DNA from: Allium sativum
Taxonomy: Eukaryota > Streptophyta > Magnoliopsida > Asparagales > Amaryllidaceae
Assembly (NCBI GenBank): GCA_030737875.1
Contig: CM060909.1
Span: forward strand, 32,229,159-32,293,158
Length of the DNA stretch: 64,000 nt
Reading direction: 5' to 3'
Shown here in pieces: positions 19,600 through 30,393 of this stretch (its first letter is position 1; the number at the start of each line of letters is the position of its first letter). Under the pieces are notes generated by a model. It was given only the letters and a program-made list of their open reading frames with translations, ran no database searches and was not told the DNA's origin. Position numbers and translations under genes: made by a program.

Positions 19600-21112
19600 G
19601 AGATTCTAATTATTGGAAAGAAGCTATCAATGATGAAATGAATTCCATAATGTTAAAACAGATATGGGTTTTATTTGATTTGCCTCCAGGTGCTAAACCT
19701 ATAGGATGTAAATGGATATTCAAGAATTTTTTTAATATGAATGGATCCATTGATAAGTTTAAAGCCAGATTAGTTGCTAAGGGATATAAACCAAGACAAT
19801 GAGTAGATTATTTTAATATATATGCCCCAGTTGCTCGCATATCTTCCGTTCGCTGTTTGATAGCACTTACATCAATTCATAATTTGGTCATACATCAAAT
19901 GGATGTAAAGATATCTTTTCTAAATGGAGATTTAGAAGAAGAGATATACATGGAACAACCTGAAGGTTTTATAACCCCAGGTCAAGAAAAGAAAGTTTGT
20001 AAATTAGTCAAATCTCTTTATGGCCTGAAGCAACTTCCGATGCAATGGCATGGGAAGTTTGATAAAGCTGCACTATAATATGGATTCATTGTTAATGATG
20101 CAAATAAATGTATTTATAGCAAATCGGATAACAACAGTTATGTTATAATATGTTTATATGTTGATGACATGGTAATATTTGGTTCCAATATATTGTGTGT
20201 TAATGAAACTAAGAAGTTTCTATCTTCTGAATTTGATATGAAAGTTTAGGAGAGGCTAATGTAATTTAAGGAATTAAAATCATTAGGAAAGCGGGGGAGT
20301 TATTACTAACCCAATCTCATTACATTGAGAAGTTCCGAAAGAAGCATGATCATTATGATGACAAACTAGCACCAACTCCTTTAGATCCAATTATTAAGTT
20401 AGAAAAGAACACTAGACGTACCATTTCTCAACTGGATTATTCTAGTGTTATCGGCAGTCTTATGTATGCAATGCATTGCACTAGACCAGACATCACATAT
20501 TCTATAAGTGTATTGTGTCGATTTACGAGTATCCCAGGTTTCAAACACTGGAAATCAATTCCCAGAGTTTTAGCTTATTTGAAGGGAACCATAAACTTTG
20601 GTTTATCTTATAAAGGATATCTCGTTGTAATAGAAGGATATAGTGATACAACCTGGAACAATGTAGAATCAAAATCCAAGTCTACGACTGGATGTATATT
20701 TACATTAGGAGGCACTGTTGTATCTTAGGCTTCCAAGAAGCGGACCTGTATATCTGATTCAACTATGTTATCAGAATTGATTGCATTAGCAGATGCATGT
20801 AAGGAAGCAGAATGGCATAGGAATTTGTTAATGGAAATCCCACTTTGGAAGAAGCCTTCTCTAGTAGTCTTGATTAAGTGTTATAATCAAGCAACGATAT
20901 ATAATGTTTCTAATAAGACATATAATGGAAAGTCTAGACATGCGAGTCTAAGACATCAATTGATAAGACAGTTACTCAAAAGTGGAGTTATAACTGTTGA
21001 CTACATAGAAATGAAGAAAAACTTAGCTAACCTACTTATAAAAGGTCTTCCAAAGTCTATGGTTTCTATAAAGTCAAAAGAAATAGGACTAAGGTCTATG
21101 AATGAAGATTGA
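19600..21112 (+). pseudogene. Copia copy B reverse transcriptase and RNase H
   Basis: RT pieces: GAKPIGCKWIF, a TGA at about 19801, MDVKISFLNGDLEEE, and a YVDDM catalytic motif at about 20157 with stops on either side. RNase H is open 20462-20728 to the TAG shared with copy A (20726-20728), then 20765 to TGA 21110-21112, with SELIALADACKEAEW; the Asp of the DNQA motif is Tyr. Confidence 0.83.
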
Positions 21113-21718
21113 TCATCCTTAACAGAATCCTAACTTGTGTCTTGAAAAGGATAAACAAAGTTCAGTGGATACCAACAAGTTAAGAGTATGATTACGGAAC
21201 ACTAAACCAATAATCGTATAATGTTTGGTGTTGGATTCTACATAAACAAAGATGGATAAATATCCTTAATAAATCTAGAAACCTTAAAAGGTGTATCATA
21301 GAAACACATTAAAAGACTTACCTATATGAGTATGGAAATCAGGCTGTTTGCTAGGAAAGTAAGACCGCTCTCTAAAGAAGACTCGTGAAACAGGATTAAA
21401 GCACGTGGCCATTAACGTGTAGAGAAATACAAAACACTCTAACTAAGGAAACCATCATGTGTGATTATTCTGGTTTTATCATTCTGGGATACTTGGTTCA
21501 TGTTTCGTTCACTATAGAATCTCGATAGAACTTTGAATGGTTTACACTAAGTAAAGAATCAAATCCAAAATATACCTTTTATTTATGTATTATTACCACG
21601 ATGATGCAAAACTTGATCTTAGAACTACATAGGCTTGATCCCACTTGGGTATGTAGGAAGTCACTCTAGTGATTCAACAGTCCACTTTATTTATTTTATT
21701 TTGAAAATTGGGGGAGAT
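21113..21718 (+). other. Copia copy B 3' non-coding region and polypurine tract
   Basis: Same 600 bp segment as after copy A, ending in the polypurine tract attgggggagat at 21707-21718. Confidence 0.75.
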
Positions 21719-22007
21719 TGTTGTAAATTTTCAAATTACTTTGGTGTTTGGGGTTAGTTTTTTGAAGAGGGAAGAAGAAGGAAGAAGGAATGAGAATATG
21801 TTTTTGTCCCACACCATGAAATAAACAAAGACTTGCCTCTCTATATATAAAGGCTTGATGTATCATATCAAAAGAAAGAAGAGAAGGGAGAGATAAGGAA
21901 ATGCATGAACATGACATGTATATTGAGACTTAAAAGGTCAAAAGATGGGCCTTGGGGCTCATAGGGTCTAGTGATCAGGTGGTCCTCAGAATGCCGATGG
22001 GCTGGGC
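21719..22007 (+). mobile_element. Copia LTR shared by B and C, left part
   Basis: The first 289 bp of the LTR, ending gccgatgggctgggc where element F starts. The remainder resumes at 33593 with tggaccgttgtattt, so the two parts join to the standard LTR order once F and one target-site copy are removed. Confidence 0.85.
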
Positions 22008-22246
22008 TGTAAGACCCCGTATTTCTGTTAATATTAAAGTTCACAAATTAAAGAATAACTAATCTCAGATCTGAGAAATAAGGGAAATGGGTGGCGCCAT
22101 TGTGTTCGCCTCGGAATTCTAGTTGAGATAGAGTCCGAGTTTCGTGAATTGGACTTCGTATGAAGAAGTTATGGCGATCGGAAGTTTCAACAAATTCAAA
22201 ATTTCAGAGTTAGATGGGCTAGGCGGGAAAATTCCAGTCAGGACCA

Positions 22247-22312
22247 GGTCGACCATAGGGTCGACCTGGGGGTCGACCTACCCTGACCGGGTCGACCATA
22301 GGGTCGACCTTC
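22247..22312. promoter_or_regulatory. GTCGAC palindrome cluster and TATA box of F 5' LTR
   Basis: Five GTCGAC palindromes, mostly as GGTCGACC, lie within 70 bp and about 150 bp upstream of the TATA box tataaaaag at 22456-22464. The 3' LTR has the same modules in a different order (30632-30697), and S and G LTRs have related clusters in the same place. Confidence 0.6.
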
Positions 22313-22673
22313 CCACCCCCCCCCCCCCCCCCCCGGGCAGAATTAATTGATGAACTGTTTGTGACTGTGTGCTGACTCATTAGAGTTTCTGATCTACTCT
22401 GATTGGCTGGGATTAATTCTGGGTTGATCGGACGACTTAAATTAATTCAAAACTCTATAAAAAGACATGTAGACTCAAACCCTAAAATCAAATTAAAAAT
22501 TAGAATCATGGCCTACATGTCGTCACCTTGCAACTCAGAATAGCCGCCACCAATTAGAGACGAAGAAAGCTAATCAAATTAATTCTTTTCAACTCTAACA
22601 ACGAATCTTCTTCAAAGGAAAGCTAATTCAACTTCAGAACTCAGAATTCAGAACTCAAGACCTTCTTTGAGTT

Positions 22674-24877
22674 GTGAGTTCGATTTCTTTAATAAAATAA
22701 TTAGCAATTTAATTGGATTGAGTTATGATGTGGATTATATGGATATGATGTGAATTATTGACCGCATGTTATTATTTATGTTGTAAAATTGTGATGTATG
22801 TTGTGATGTTATCTTCTATGTTGTAAAATTATGATGCTATCATCTATGTTGTAATTCTATGATTGGCTTATGTATAATCAAATCATCATGTTGTTCATAT
22901 GCTAAGTTTGGTTATGTTGATTCATATGATAAATCATATGTAAGTTTGCAAGATTAGATTTTGAATTAGACATGAATCATATGCAAGTTGGGGAAAATTA
23001 TATGTAACCTTACATGTTTCATGACATGTATTTTAGATCTAAAGTTAGACTATGACATGTGTGAGTTATATGCTAGATTTTACATGCTAGTTTATATGTT
23101 TAGATGTAAGTTTACGCCATCGTTATATTGCATAAATCACATATGCAAGTTTATATAAATATATATGTTTGGAATATGAATCATGTTATGTAAGTTTGTG
23201 GTTATTGCCTATGCAAGTTTACACCTTTAGATGTAGATCTATGACATACACGGTTTATGCAAGTTTGTGACCATCACCTAAACAAGTTTACACCTTTAGA
23301 ATTGGATCCATGACATATGTAGTTTTATGCAAGTTGTAACTTTGGCCTATGCAAGTTTTAGATGTAGAACATCATTCACACATGCAAATTCACCCCTTAT
23401 GTTTAGATCTAGTTTTATCTATATGTATGTTGTGACGTTTTCTCTTTATTCCATGAGTTAGACTATCCGTGTCTAACGTATATTTTACGTTAAACGAACG
23501 AACGTACAACGTGGGGGCAATGGGATAATACTAAAAGATTTAATATTGAGAACTGGCATAAATGCCTTAAATGGCATACAATTAATTTGTGATGAAAATT
23601 GGTATGATTTTACATACCATAAATAGATGGACATAATTGAGTCAATTATGGCCATAGTTAAATTTGGAATTGATAGATAATTTGGATAGGGAAATTAATT
23701 CAAATTGGGGAATGATTAATTAGTAGTCATTAATCATCTAAGACACGAGGTTAGGCTCTTTTGTGGTGTACGACTGCCCGGACCCGCCCGGCAAATCCAG
23801 CTTCCACAAATGCCAGTCTAATGTGGGAGGTCTTAGGCATAAATTAAATACGTAACAGTTGTAAAGACACGAGGTTAGGCTCGTTTGTGGTGTAAGACTT
23901 CCCGGACCCGCCCGGAAAATCCAGCTGCCACAAATGCCAGTACAATATGGGAGGTCTTTATAAGGCTACGGTCTTAATGAATTAAGAAAAACTTAACCAG
24001 AAAAACATGTAGTGGGACATGAGGGGGTTAAGTGGGTGCCTTGGGTGGCATGTGGAATCTAGTGGGTGCCTTGGGTGGCATTTGAAATAAGATTAGAAAT
24101 ACTTAACCAAAATTTAAAACATGTAAGTGAACATGAATAAGAAGAGGGTTAAGTGGGATGTACTAGAGGGGACCAAGCTTAGGTGGATAGCTTGTGTAAA
24201 GTAATGGGGGCCCGTTTCAACCAGTAACCCATAAGTATCTTTTGTGGGCTCGACCCAAGTCGAGGACGGGACACGCGTACTGGGCTTAACTGTAAGAGGC
24301 CAAAACGGGTTAGCGGTGGCAACGCAAGTCCAACGGGTTCATATGTGTGTGTGGGCCCGGGCTGGTAGGTAAGACGTTGTTGCATCGTGTAGGTATAAGC
24401 CGTGCATTGTTGGTGGTATCGAGTTGCCACTTTGGGGAGTGATACACCCCACTGTGGGGCCAACATGGGTATCTACGAGTTAGGGAGCCGATCGCACGGG
24501 GGTAGTGGGTACACCTAGTGGAGATAGGGGCAGGCGGCACCTATGAAGGCAACTAGGGGTGCACGAAATTACCATAATCATTATCAAGTTCTGTAGGCGG
24601 GATCAACCTTAGGGTGACTAGTGGTGGTGCAGTATAGTAGTGGTGGTGCAGTAAAGTAATTATCTTATAGTGGTTAGGGTGCGCTTTAACGTTATCTTTG
24701 TTCATCTTATTTCCTTGTTTACTCTGTCATACCCCCATTGTTCACAGTCATTTCCTTATTTTCCAACTTATGCCTTAGCCTAGTTATTTTGGTAATTATA
24801 TTGTTAAAATTATCGTACTCGCCAGACTTTATGTCTGACCCCCTTTGTTTCCTCCTCTTTTCTTCCTTTCCCCCCAG
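22674..24877 (+). other. Candidate LTR intron in F
   Basis: Donor-like GTGAGT at 22674 lies about 210 bp after the TATA box. Acceptor CCCCCAG/GTGCTC at 24877 is preceded by tttatgtctgacc and a 40 nt pyrimidine tract. The same arrangement is in S and G. Splicing would remove the repeats and stem-loops from the leader. This rests on signal inspection only; the 3' LTR donor is changed to GTGAAT. Confidence 0.3.
23740..23958. other. Duplicated stem-loop module in F 5' LTR
   Basis: Two copies, period about 124 bp, each with gaggttaggct, then a stem TTGTGG ... CCACAA around a loop containing CCCGGACCCGCCCGG. The module recurs in S and G with other stem sequences but the same pairing. Confidence 0.65.
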
Positions 24878-25246
24878 GTGCTCAAGTTGGAACTAGCACT
24901 AGTGGAGCTTGATTTTGGATAGCTGTATCACTTGATTTTAGAAGTTGCTTGGATCGCTGAAGTAAAGTTCAGCCTCTCTTATTTATGGCTATTTTGTACT
25001 GGGGTTATGTCTTTCAATTTATGTACTTTGAGTTGGTCAAGATGGATATTATGTACTTTGACTCTGGTTTTTGATGACGTAATCAAACTTATGTGTTTAC
25101 CGCTGCAATGAATAAAGTTTTAAATTTTTAAGTACTGTTTATATCTGTCTTGTTGTTAAGTTTCTTTTCTATACTCACTTAAAACGCTCCATAGAAGTTA
25201 ATGTATTCCCTTTGTGAGTGACATTAATGGACCTAGGGTGTTACAC

Positions 25247-25260
25247 TTAGTATCAGAGCT
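25247..25260 (+). other. Primer binding site of F
   Basis: ttagtatcagagct directly after the LTR matches the plant initiator-Met primer site (TTGGTATCAGAGC) except for one base, G to A at the third position. Confidence 0.85.
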
Positions 25261-25452
25261 GAAGGTTACCAGAATAGATATGAATTTTGAAAAGTGTTTT
25301 TGAAAAACAACTTTTATAAAGAAGTACCTTCAAAAGTATGTTTTAAGGAAAGTATTTTCAAGAGAAAAGCTTATTTTAGAAAGCATAACCCCAAGAGCCA
25401 TATATCTTTCCTTCGGTTCTTTTGTATTGAATCTTTCCTTTTTCGTTCCAGT

Positions 25453-26340
25453 ATGTCTGGAAATCCCGAGATACCCGAGGGGACACCGATACCAGGATGG
25501 TTTAGGAGGTATTTGGAGACTAGGGCCACCACCGCAGGTCCAGCAAATTCTCCTCCTCCTCCTCCTCCTCGTGTCGATACTTTCGCAAAGATATGTAAGG
25601 ACTTTAAGGCAATGGGTGGAAAACCTTTTCACGGGACGGAGACATTTGTTGAAGCTTGTAATTGGCTAAAGGAGGTGGAAGAGTTGTTTGGAATCTTTGA
25701 AGTTGAAGATGGAAGAAAGGTCCAGTTAGCCGCCTGGCTAATGAAGGATGAGGCCTCATTTTGGTGGGAGGTCACTAATGGAGAACGTCCAGTTGATACA
25801 TGGCCAGATTTTAAGCAGAGGTTTGAGGCGAAGTTTCTCACACGGACTGAAGAGAATCTATACATGGAATGATTTTTGGCTTTGAAGCAAGGAAATCTAT
25901 CAGTGAAAGAATATGTCAACAAGTTCAATCAGTTGGCGAGATTTGGCTTAGACTTGGTGAATACACTAGAAAAGAAGGCCCTGAGATTTGTTAAGGGTTT
26001 GAATGAGCCGCTTCATGGGTTAGCTATGACCCACATCCCCATGGGGGCTACCTTTGAGAAGCTAGTTGACATGGCGCTTATGCATGAAGAGGAGAAGGGC
26101 GCCAATGCTAATAAGGCACCCGAGAAGAAAGGGGATCAAAAGAAGCCGCAACAGCAACAACAGAACATGAAAGGTGGTAAAGGCAACAATGGTAAGGGAA
26201 AGAAAAGATGCTTTAACTGTGGGACACCCGGCCATCTAAGCAAAGATTGTAGGAAGAAAAAGAAGACTGGTTGTTTCCACTATGGCGAAGCGGGACATCT
26301 AATTAAGGACTGCCCAAAGAAAGGGCAGAGGGAAGGGCAT
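25453..26340 (+). pseudogene. Chromovirus F gag
   Basis: Begins MSGNPEIPEGTPIPGWFRRY. The capsid domain has FHGTETFVEACNWLKEVEE and the AAWLMKDEASFWWE block, then a TGA at 25870-25872 (Arg CGA changed), after which the same frame continues with LALKQGNLSVKEYVNKFNQL. Two zinc knuckles follow: CFNCGTPGHLSKDC intact, and CFHYGEAGHLIKDC in which the second Cys is Tyr. One nonsense change thus separates the capsid halves. It is homologous to the gag of element G. Confidence 0.88.
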
Positions 26341-26733
26341 AACTCGGGAGGACAGGTACAGGCTCTTATGACACCAGGGCAGGCAAGGGGGCAAGTTCAG
26401 GCTCTCATGGTCCTACCACTGCAAGAACGAGGTAGAGCAATTTCCGTTGAAAGTTTAGTTTTTCTGTTTGATCATCCTATACTTACTTTATTCGATTCTG
26501 GCGCATCACATTCATTTATCTCTACATCATTAGTTGAAACACTGCACATAGATACTAGTCTTGTTACAGATCCCTTAGTAGTCTCAAATCTTATTGGTGG
26601 TTCAGCTAATCTTTCTATGATTTATCGGGATTTGAGAGTGTTTATCTTGGGCGCTGAGTTTGAATGCAACGCCTTTGTTCTTGGCTTCATAGTCTATGGC
26701 TTGATTCTAGGTATGGATTGGCTAACTAGATAA
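26341..26733 (+). pseudogene. Chromovirus F protease
   Basis: Same frame as gag. The aspartic protease has LFDSGASHSFIS (active-site DSG intact) and ILGMDWL at its end. A TAA at 26731-26733 interrupts the path into RT. Confidence 0.85.
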
Positions 26734-26772
26734 GGGGCCATCGTAGATTGTGAAAGAAGGGTAGTTAGATCG

Positions 26773-27572
26773 TTGACTCATTGTGGGAAGACCCTTGATA
26801 TTTCTTGTGACCCTAGAGGTCCAGTAATGCTTAGCTACCTAGAATCCCTTGATGCATCCAATGATGATTTACATTATGTTCGTATAGTCCGTGAATATGT
26901 TGATGTCTTCGATGAGGTGAGGGGTTTATCCCCAAAACGTGAGATAGACTTTCAAATACATCTAGTAGATAATGCAAAGCCAGTTGCATTGCCAGTGCGC
27001 CACATGGCTCCAAGAGAGAGATGAGAACTCAGTAAGCAAGTGAAAGAATTGCTTGAGAAGGGGTTCATCAGATGTAGTATATCGGAGTGGGGCGTTCCAG
27101 TAGTATTTGCCACAAAGGAAGATGGGTCCCTTAGACTTTGTGTGTACTATAGAGAACTTAATAAGCTTACTTAGAAGAATAGCACCCACTGCCGAGGATT
27201 GACGATCTCTTCGATCAGTTAGTTGGCGCCTCAGTATTTTCGCAGTTGGACTTAGCCACGGGTTTCCATCAGTTGAGAGTGGTTGAGGATAGCATAGACA
27301 AGACTGCCTTTAGGACTCCAGACGGTTTCTTAGAATGGCTTGTGATGCCCTTCGGTTTGACAAACGCCCCCGCATACTTTGTTGACTTGATGAGTAGGGT
27401 GTTTAGGGAGTATCTTAATAAATTCGTGGTAGTCTTTGTGGACGACATCTTTATCTTTTCTAAGAGCGAGGAAGAGCATGCCCTACATCTTAGGGAAGTG
27501 TTGGAGACCCTTCGAGCGCATAGCCTTAAAGCTAAATTTTCTAAATGTCACTTTTGGAGGAAGGAAGTGTGA
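26773..27572 (+). pseudogene. Chromovirus F reverse transcriptase
   Basis: RT begins with REIDFQIHLVDNAKPVALPV. Stops at 27022-27024 (TGA) and about 27172 (TAG) and a frame change near 27180 break the fingers region. Beyond it the palm is open: [13 protein letters not shown] (first Asp), [13 protein letters not shown], and [11 protein letters not shown] with the catalytic Asp pair. A TGA at 27570-27572 interrupts FLGHVV. All catalytic residues survive. Confidence 0.88.
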
Positions 27573-27584
27573 TTCTTAGGGCAT

Positions 27585-28240
27585 GTGGTTTCCAAAGAAG
27601 GGATAGCTGTGGATCCCGCGAAGTTAATGGCCTTCCAAGATTGGAAGGTCCCTAAAAATGCTACCGAGGTGAGGAGTTTCTTAGGGTTGGCTGGCTACTA
27701 TAGGAATTTTATCAAGGACTTCGCAAAAATATCAGCCCCATTAACACGCTTGATAAAGAAGAACCTAGTTTTCACATGGGACGTAGATTGTGATGATGCG
27801 TTCCAACGTTTAAAGAGGGCTTTGACCACAGCCCTAGTCTTAGTGTTGCCAGATGGGAGTAAGCCATTTACCATTTATACCGATGCTTGTAGGACAGGAC
27901 TAGGCCCAGTCTTAATGCAAGAGGGAAGGGTAATAGCCTATGGTGGAAGGCAGTTGAGAGTGCATGAGAGAAATTACCCTACACATGACCTAGAGTTGGC
28001 CGCTATTGTTTTCGCGCTTAAGTCTTGGCGCCATTATCTTCTTGGCGAGAAATTCGAATTGTTCACTGACCAAAAGTCGCTAAAATACTTGTTCTCTCAA
28101 AAGGACTTGAACTTGAGGCAGCAAAGGTGGATGGAATTCTTAGCATCCTACGATTTCGAGATAACATATACCCCTGTCAAGGGTAACGTGGTGGCAGACG
28201 CCTTAAGTAGGAAAAGGTTGTCCTTGAGTCCGTTATTTGT
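27585..28240 (+). pseudogene. Chromovirus F RNase H
   Basis: First part of a 519 aa open frame. The RT connection ([18 protein letters not shown]) is followed by RNase H with [42 protein letters not shown] and [11 protein letters not shown], i.e. the acidic residues of the gypsy RNase H are present. It degrades the RNA strand of the hybrid. Confidence 0.88.
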
Positions 28241-29598
28241 TGAGCGGCGAAGCTTAGAGTTCATCTCTACGTTTGACTTTAGACCTTCCATTGACTTTGT
28301 ACCCGGTCTGCTAGCATCCTTAGAGGTCAGACCTACACTTTTGGGACGAATTGGTGAGGCACAGCGATATGACCCACAGTTGGTTGAGTTAGTAGAAAAG
28401 ATCAAAAGGGGGGAGTCATCGAGCCATCTCCGTAGGTATACCCTAGATGATAAGGGTTGGTTACGTAGGGACAGTAGACTTTGTGTACCACGGGACGAGG
28501 ATTTGAGGAAGACCATTCTTGATGATGCTCATCGTTCGAAGATGACCATTCATCCCGGCGGGGACAAGATGTACATGGACATGAGACGAGTTTACTTTTG
28601 GGCCGGTATGAAGAGGGATGTGGCCGAGTTTGTCGCTAGATGCTTGGTGTGCCAACAAGTAAAAGCAGAGCAAAAGAAACCGGGTGGATTGCTTCACCTA
28701 TTGGAGGTCCCACAATGGAAGTGGGAAAGTGTCTCGATGGACTTTATTGATGGTTTACCGAGATCGAGGAAGGGTAATACGGGGATTTGGGTCGGGGTAG
28801 ACAGACTTACTAAGAGCGCCCAATTCATTCCCGTGAAGAGTAAGAGGACAGCTCCATGGTTAGCCTCCGTATACATTCAAGAGATATTTCGTTTGCATGG
28901 TATTCCTTCTAGCATAGTGAGCGACCGCAATCCTATTTTTACTAGCGAGTTTTGGAAGAGCTTGCAAGAGGCGGTAGGGACTCAGTTTTGTTTGAGCACC
29001 GCATATCATCCTCAAACGGACGGCCAGACCGAGAGGGTGAATCGTATTCTAGAGGACCTATTGAGGTTGTGTGTCTTAGATTTCGGAGGTACATGGGAGG
29101 AACATCTTCCGTTGGTGGAGTTCGCATATAATAATAACTTTTAGTCTAGCATTGGCATGGCACCGTTCGAGGCTCTTTATGGACGGCTGTGTCGTTCGCC
29201 TACATGTTGGTGGGAATCTGCAGATAAGATCTTGCTTGGACCCGATATGATTAGAGAGACTTCGGAAAAGATTGATTTGATTCGAAGGAGGATGGAGACG
29301 GCGCAAGATAAGCAGAAATCTTATGCGGATATGAGGAGGACGGGTCTTGAGTTTGATATTGGGGACATGGTCTTTGTCAAGGTGTCTCCATTACGGAATG
29401 TCGTTCGTTTTGGGTCCGTTGGGAAGTTAGCACCAAGGTTCGTAGGACCGTTTCCTATTAATGAGAGAATTGGGCAGATGGCATATAGAGTGGAGTTGCC
29501 CAAGAGACTTAGTGGTGTACACGACGTATTCCATGTATCACATTTGAGGAAGTACTTGCATGAGACCGCGGAAGTGGTAGAGACGAGCAAGCAGGGAG
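28241..29598 (+). pseudogene. Chromovirus F integrase
   Basis: HHCC zinc finger from [11 protein letters not shown] to [11 protein letters not shown] (His, His, Cys, Cys present). The core has [13 protein letters not shown], the second Asp in IVSDRNPIF and Glu in [17 protein letters not shown] at 29142-29144 (Gln changed) splits the frame; after it SSIGMAPFEALYGR continues, then the GPY/F-type region VGPFPINERIGQMAYRVELP and the VFHVSHLRKY block. Confidence 0.88.
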
Positions 29599-29811
29599 GT
29601 GGAGATAGAGCGTGATGCGACGATTCGACGAGCTCCTACGTGCATTCTTGGGTCGGAGATTAAGAAGTTGAGGAATCGAGAGGTCAAGCTAGTCAAAGTG
29701 CAATGGGGAGATGATGAGAGCAACGCTACTTGGGAGACGGAAGAGAAGATGCGTTCATTGTACCCTTTTCTTTTCGAGGGTATGTCTTTTAATTTCTCCT
29801 TTATCGCTTAG
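29599..29811 (+). pseudogene. Chromovirus F chromodomain
   Basis: ILGSEIKKLRNREVKLVKVQW followed by NATWETEEKMRSLYPFLF matches the C-terminal chromodomain of plant chromovirus integrases, which targets heterochromatin. It is in a different frame from the integrase end (which stops at 29613-29615), so one small indel around 29580-29600 uncouples the two. Confidence 0.83.
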
Positions 29812-30393
29812 CTTGTACTTATCTTATCTTTAGTATGTCCTCTAGCTAGTATCTTTGACCTTTAGATAGGGTAGTCCTATGGTTGAAACATGTGTTTCAG
29901 ACATGTTATGTATGATGGATGCATGTGGATGCAAGTGGTTACTAGTGGTTGCTCGTGGATGCATATACACACACTTTAGGCACTAGAACGACTCAGTCAC
30001 TTCATATTGCATATTGCATATAAATGTGTGTGCATATTTAAGTTAATGGATGTATAATGGTTGTGCTATCATATGGATGTTGCATTTTGGTGAATGGTTG
30101 TGCATATGTAGAAATAATATGTATCGATAGGATTCTTTCGCATACATAATGGACGCATGACACTATCATGGTTTGCATTAAGGAGGTCAATTGAATCAGT
30201 AGACTGCCCGATTTTGCATTAGATAAGGAACATATACACACACTTTTTGCATATGTTCATACAACAATAGGAATTTTATAAGGACAATGGATGTCTATGT
30301 TTGATGGTTGAGTAGATGGTTATTTGGATGGTAAGATATACATTCTCCTTAATTTGGAGATTTCGGGGGCGAAATCCTTTAAGGAGGGGAGAA
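29812..30393 (+). other. F 3' non-coding region and polypurine tract
   Basis: About 570 bp without coding sequence; ends in aaggaggggagaa (30381-30393), the polypurine tract, identical to that of G. A shared catgtgtttcagacatgttatg-like block also occurs in G, so the region is conserved between the two elements. Confidence 0.8.

Larger units (their letters stand above)
22008..25245 (+). mobile_element. 5' LTR of chromovirus F
   Basis: 3238 bp, TGTAAGACCCCG to GGTGTTACA. In order: GTCGAC cluster, TATA box (22456-22464), a candidate splice donor (22674), AT-rich gcaagttta repeats, two copies of a stem-loop module, GGTTAAGT words, a pyrimidine tract ending CCCCCAG (24877) and a U5-like 3' end. 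By eye it differs from the 3' LTR at many positions, plus a 19-C run at 22316-22334 absent from the 3' LTR, so the insertion is not recent. Confidence 0.9.

Noticed and set aside
24179..24540. Minus-strand ORFs of about 76-119 aa at 24179-24540 and 32547-32906
   Set aside because: They occur at the same place in both F LTRs, but there is no known domain, and the region is conserved LTR sequence downstream of the stem-loops. Frame preservation between two LTR copies of the same insertion is not evidence of coding.
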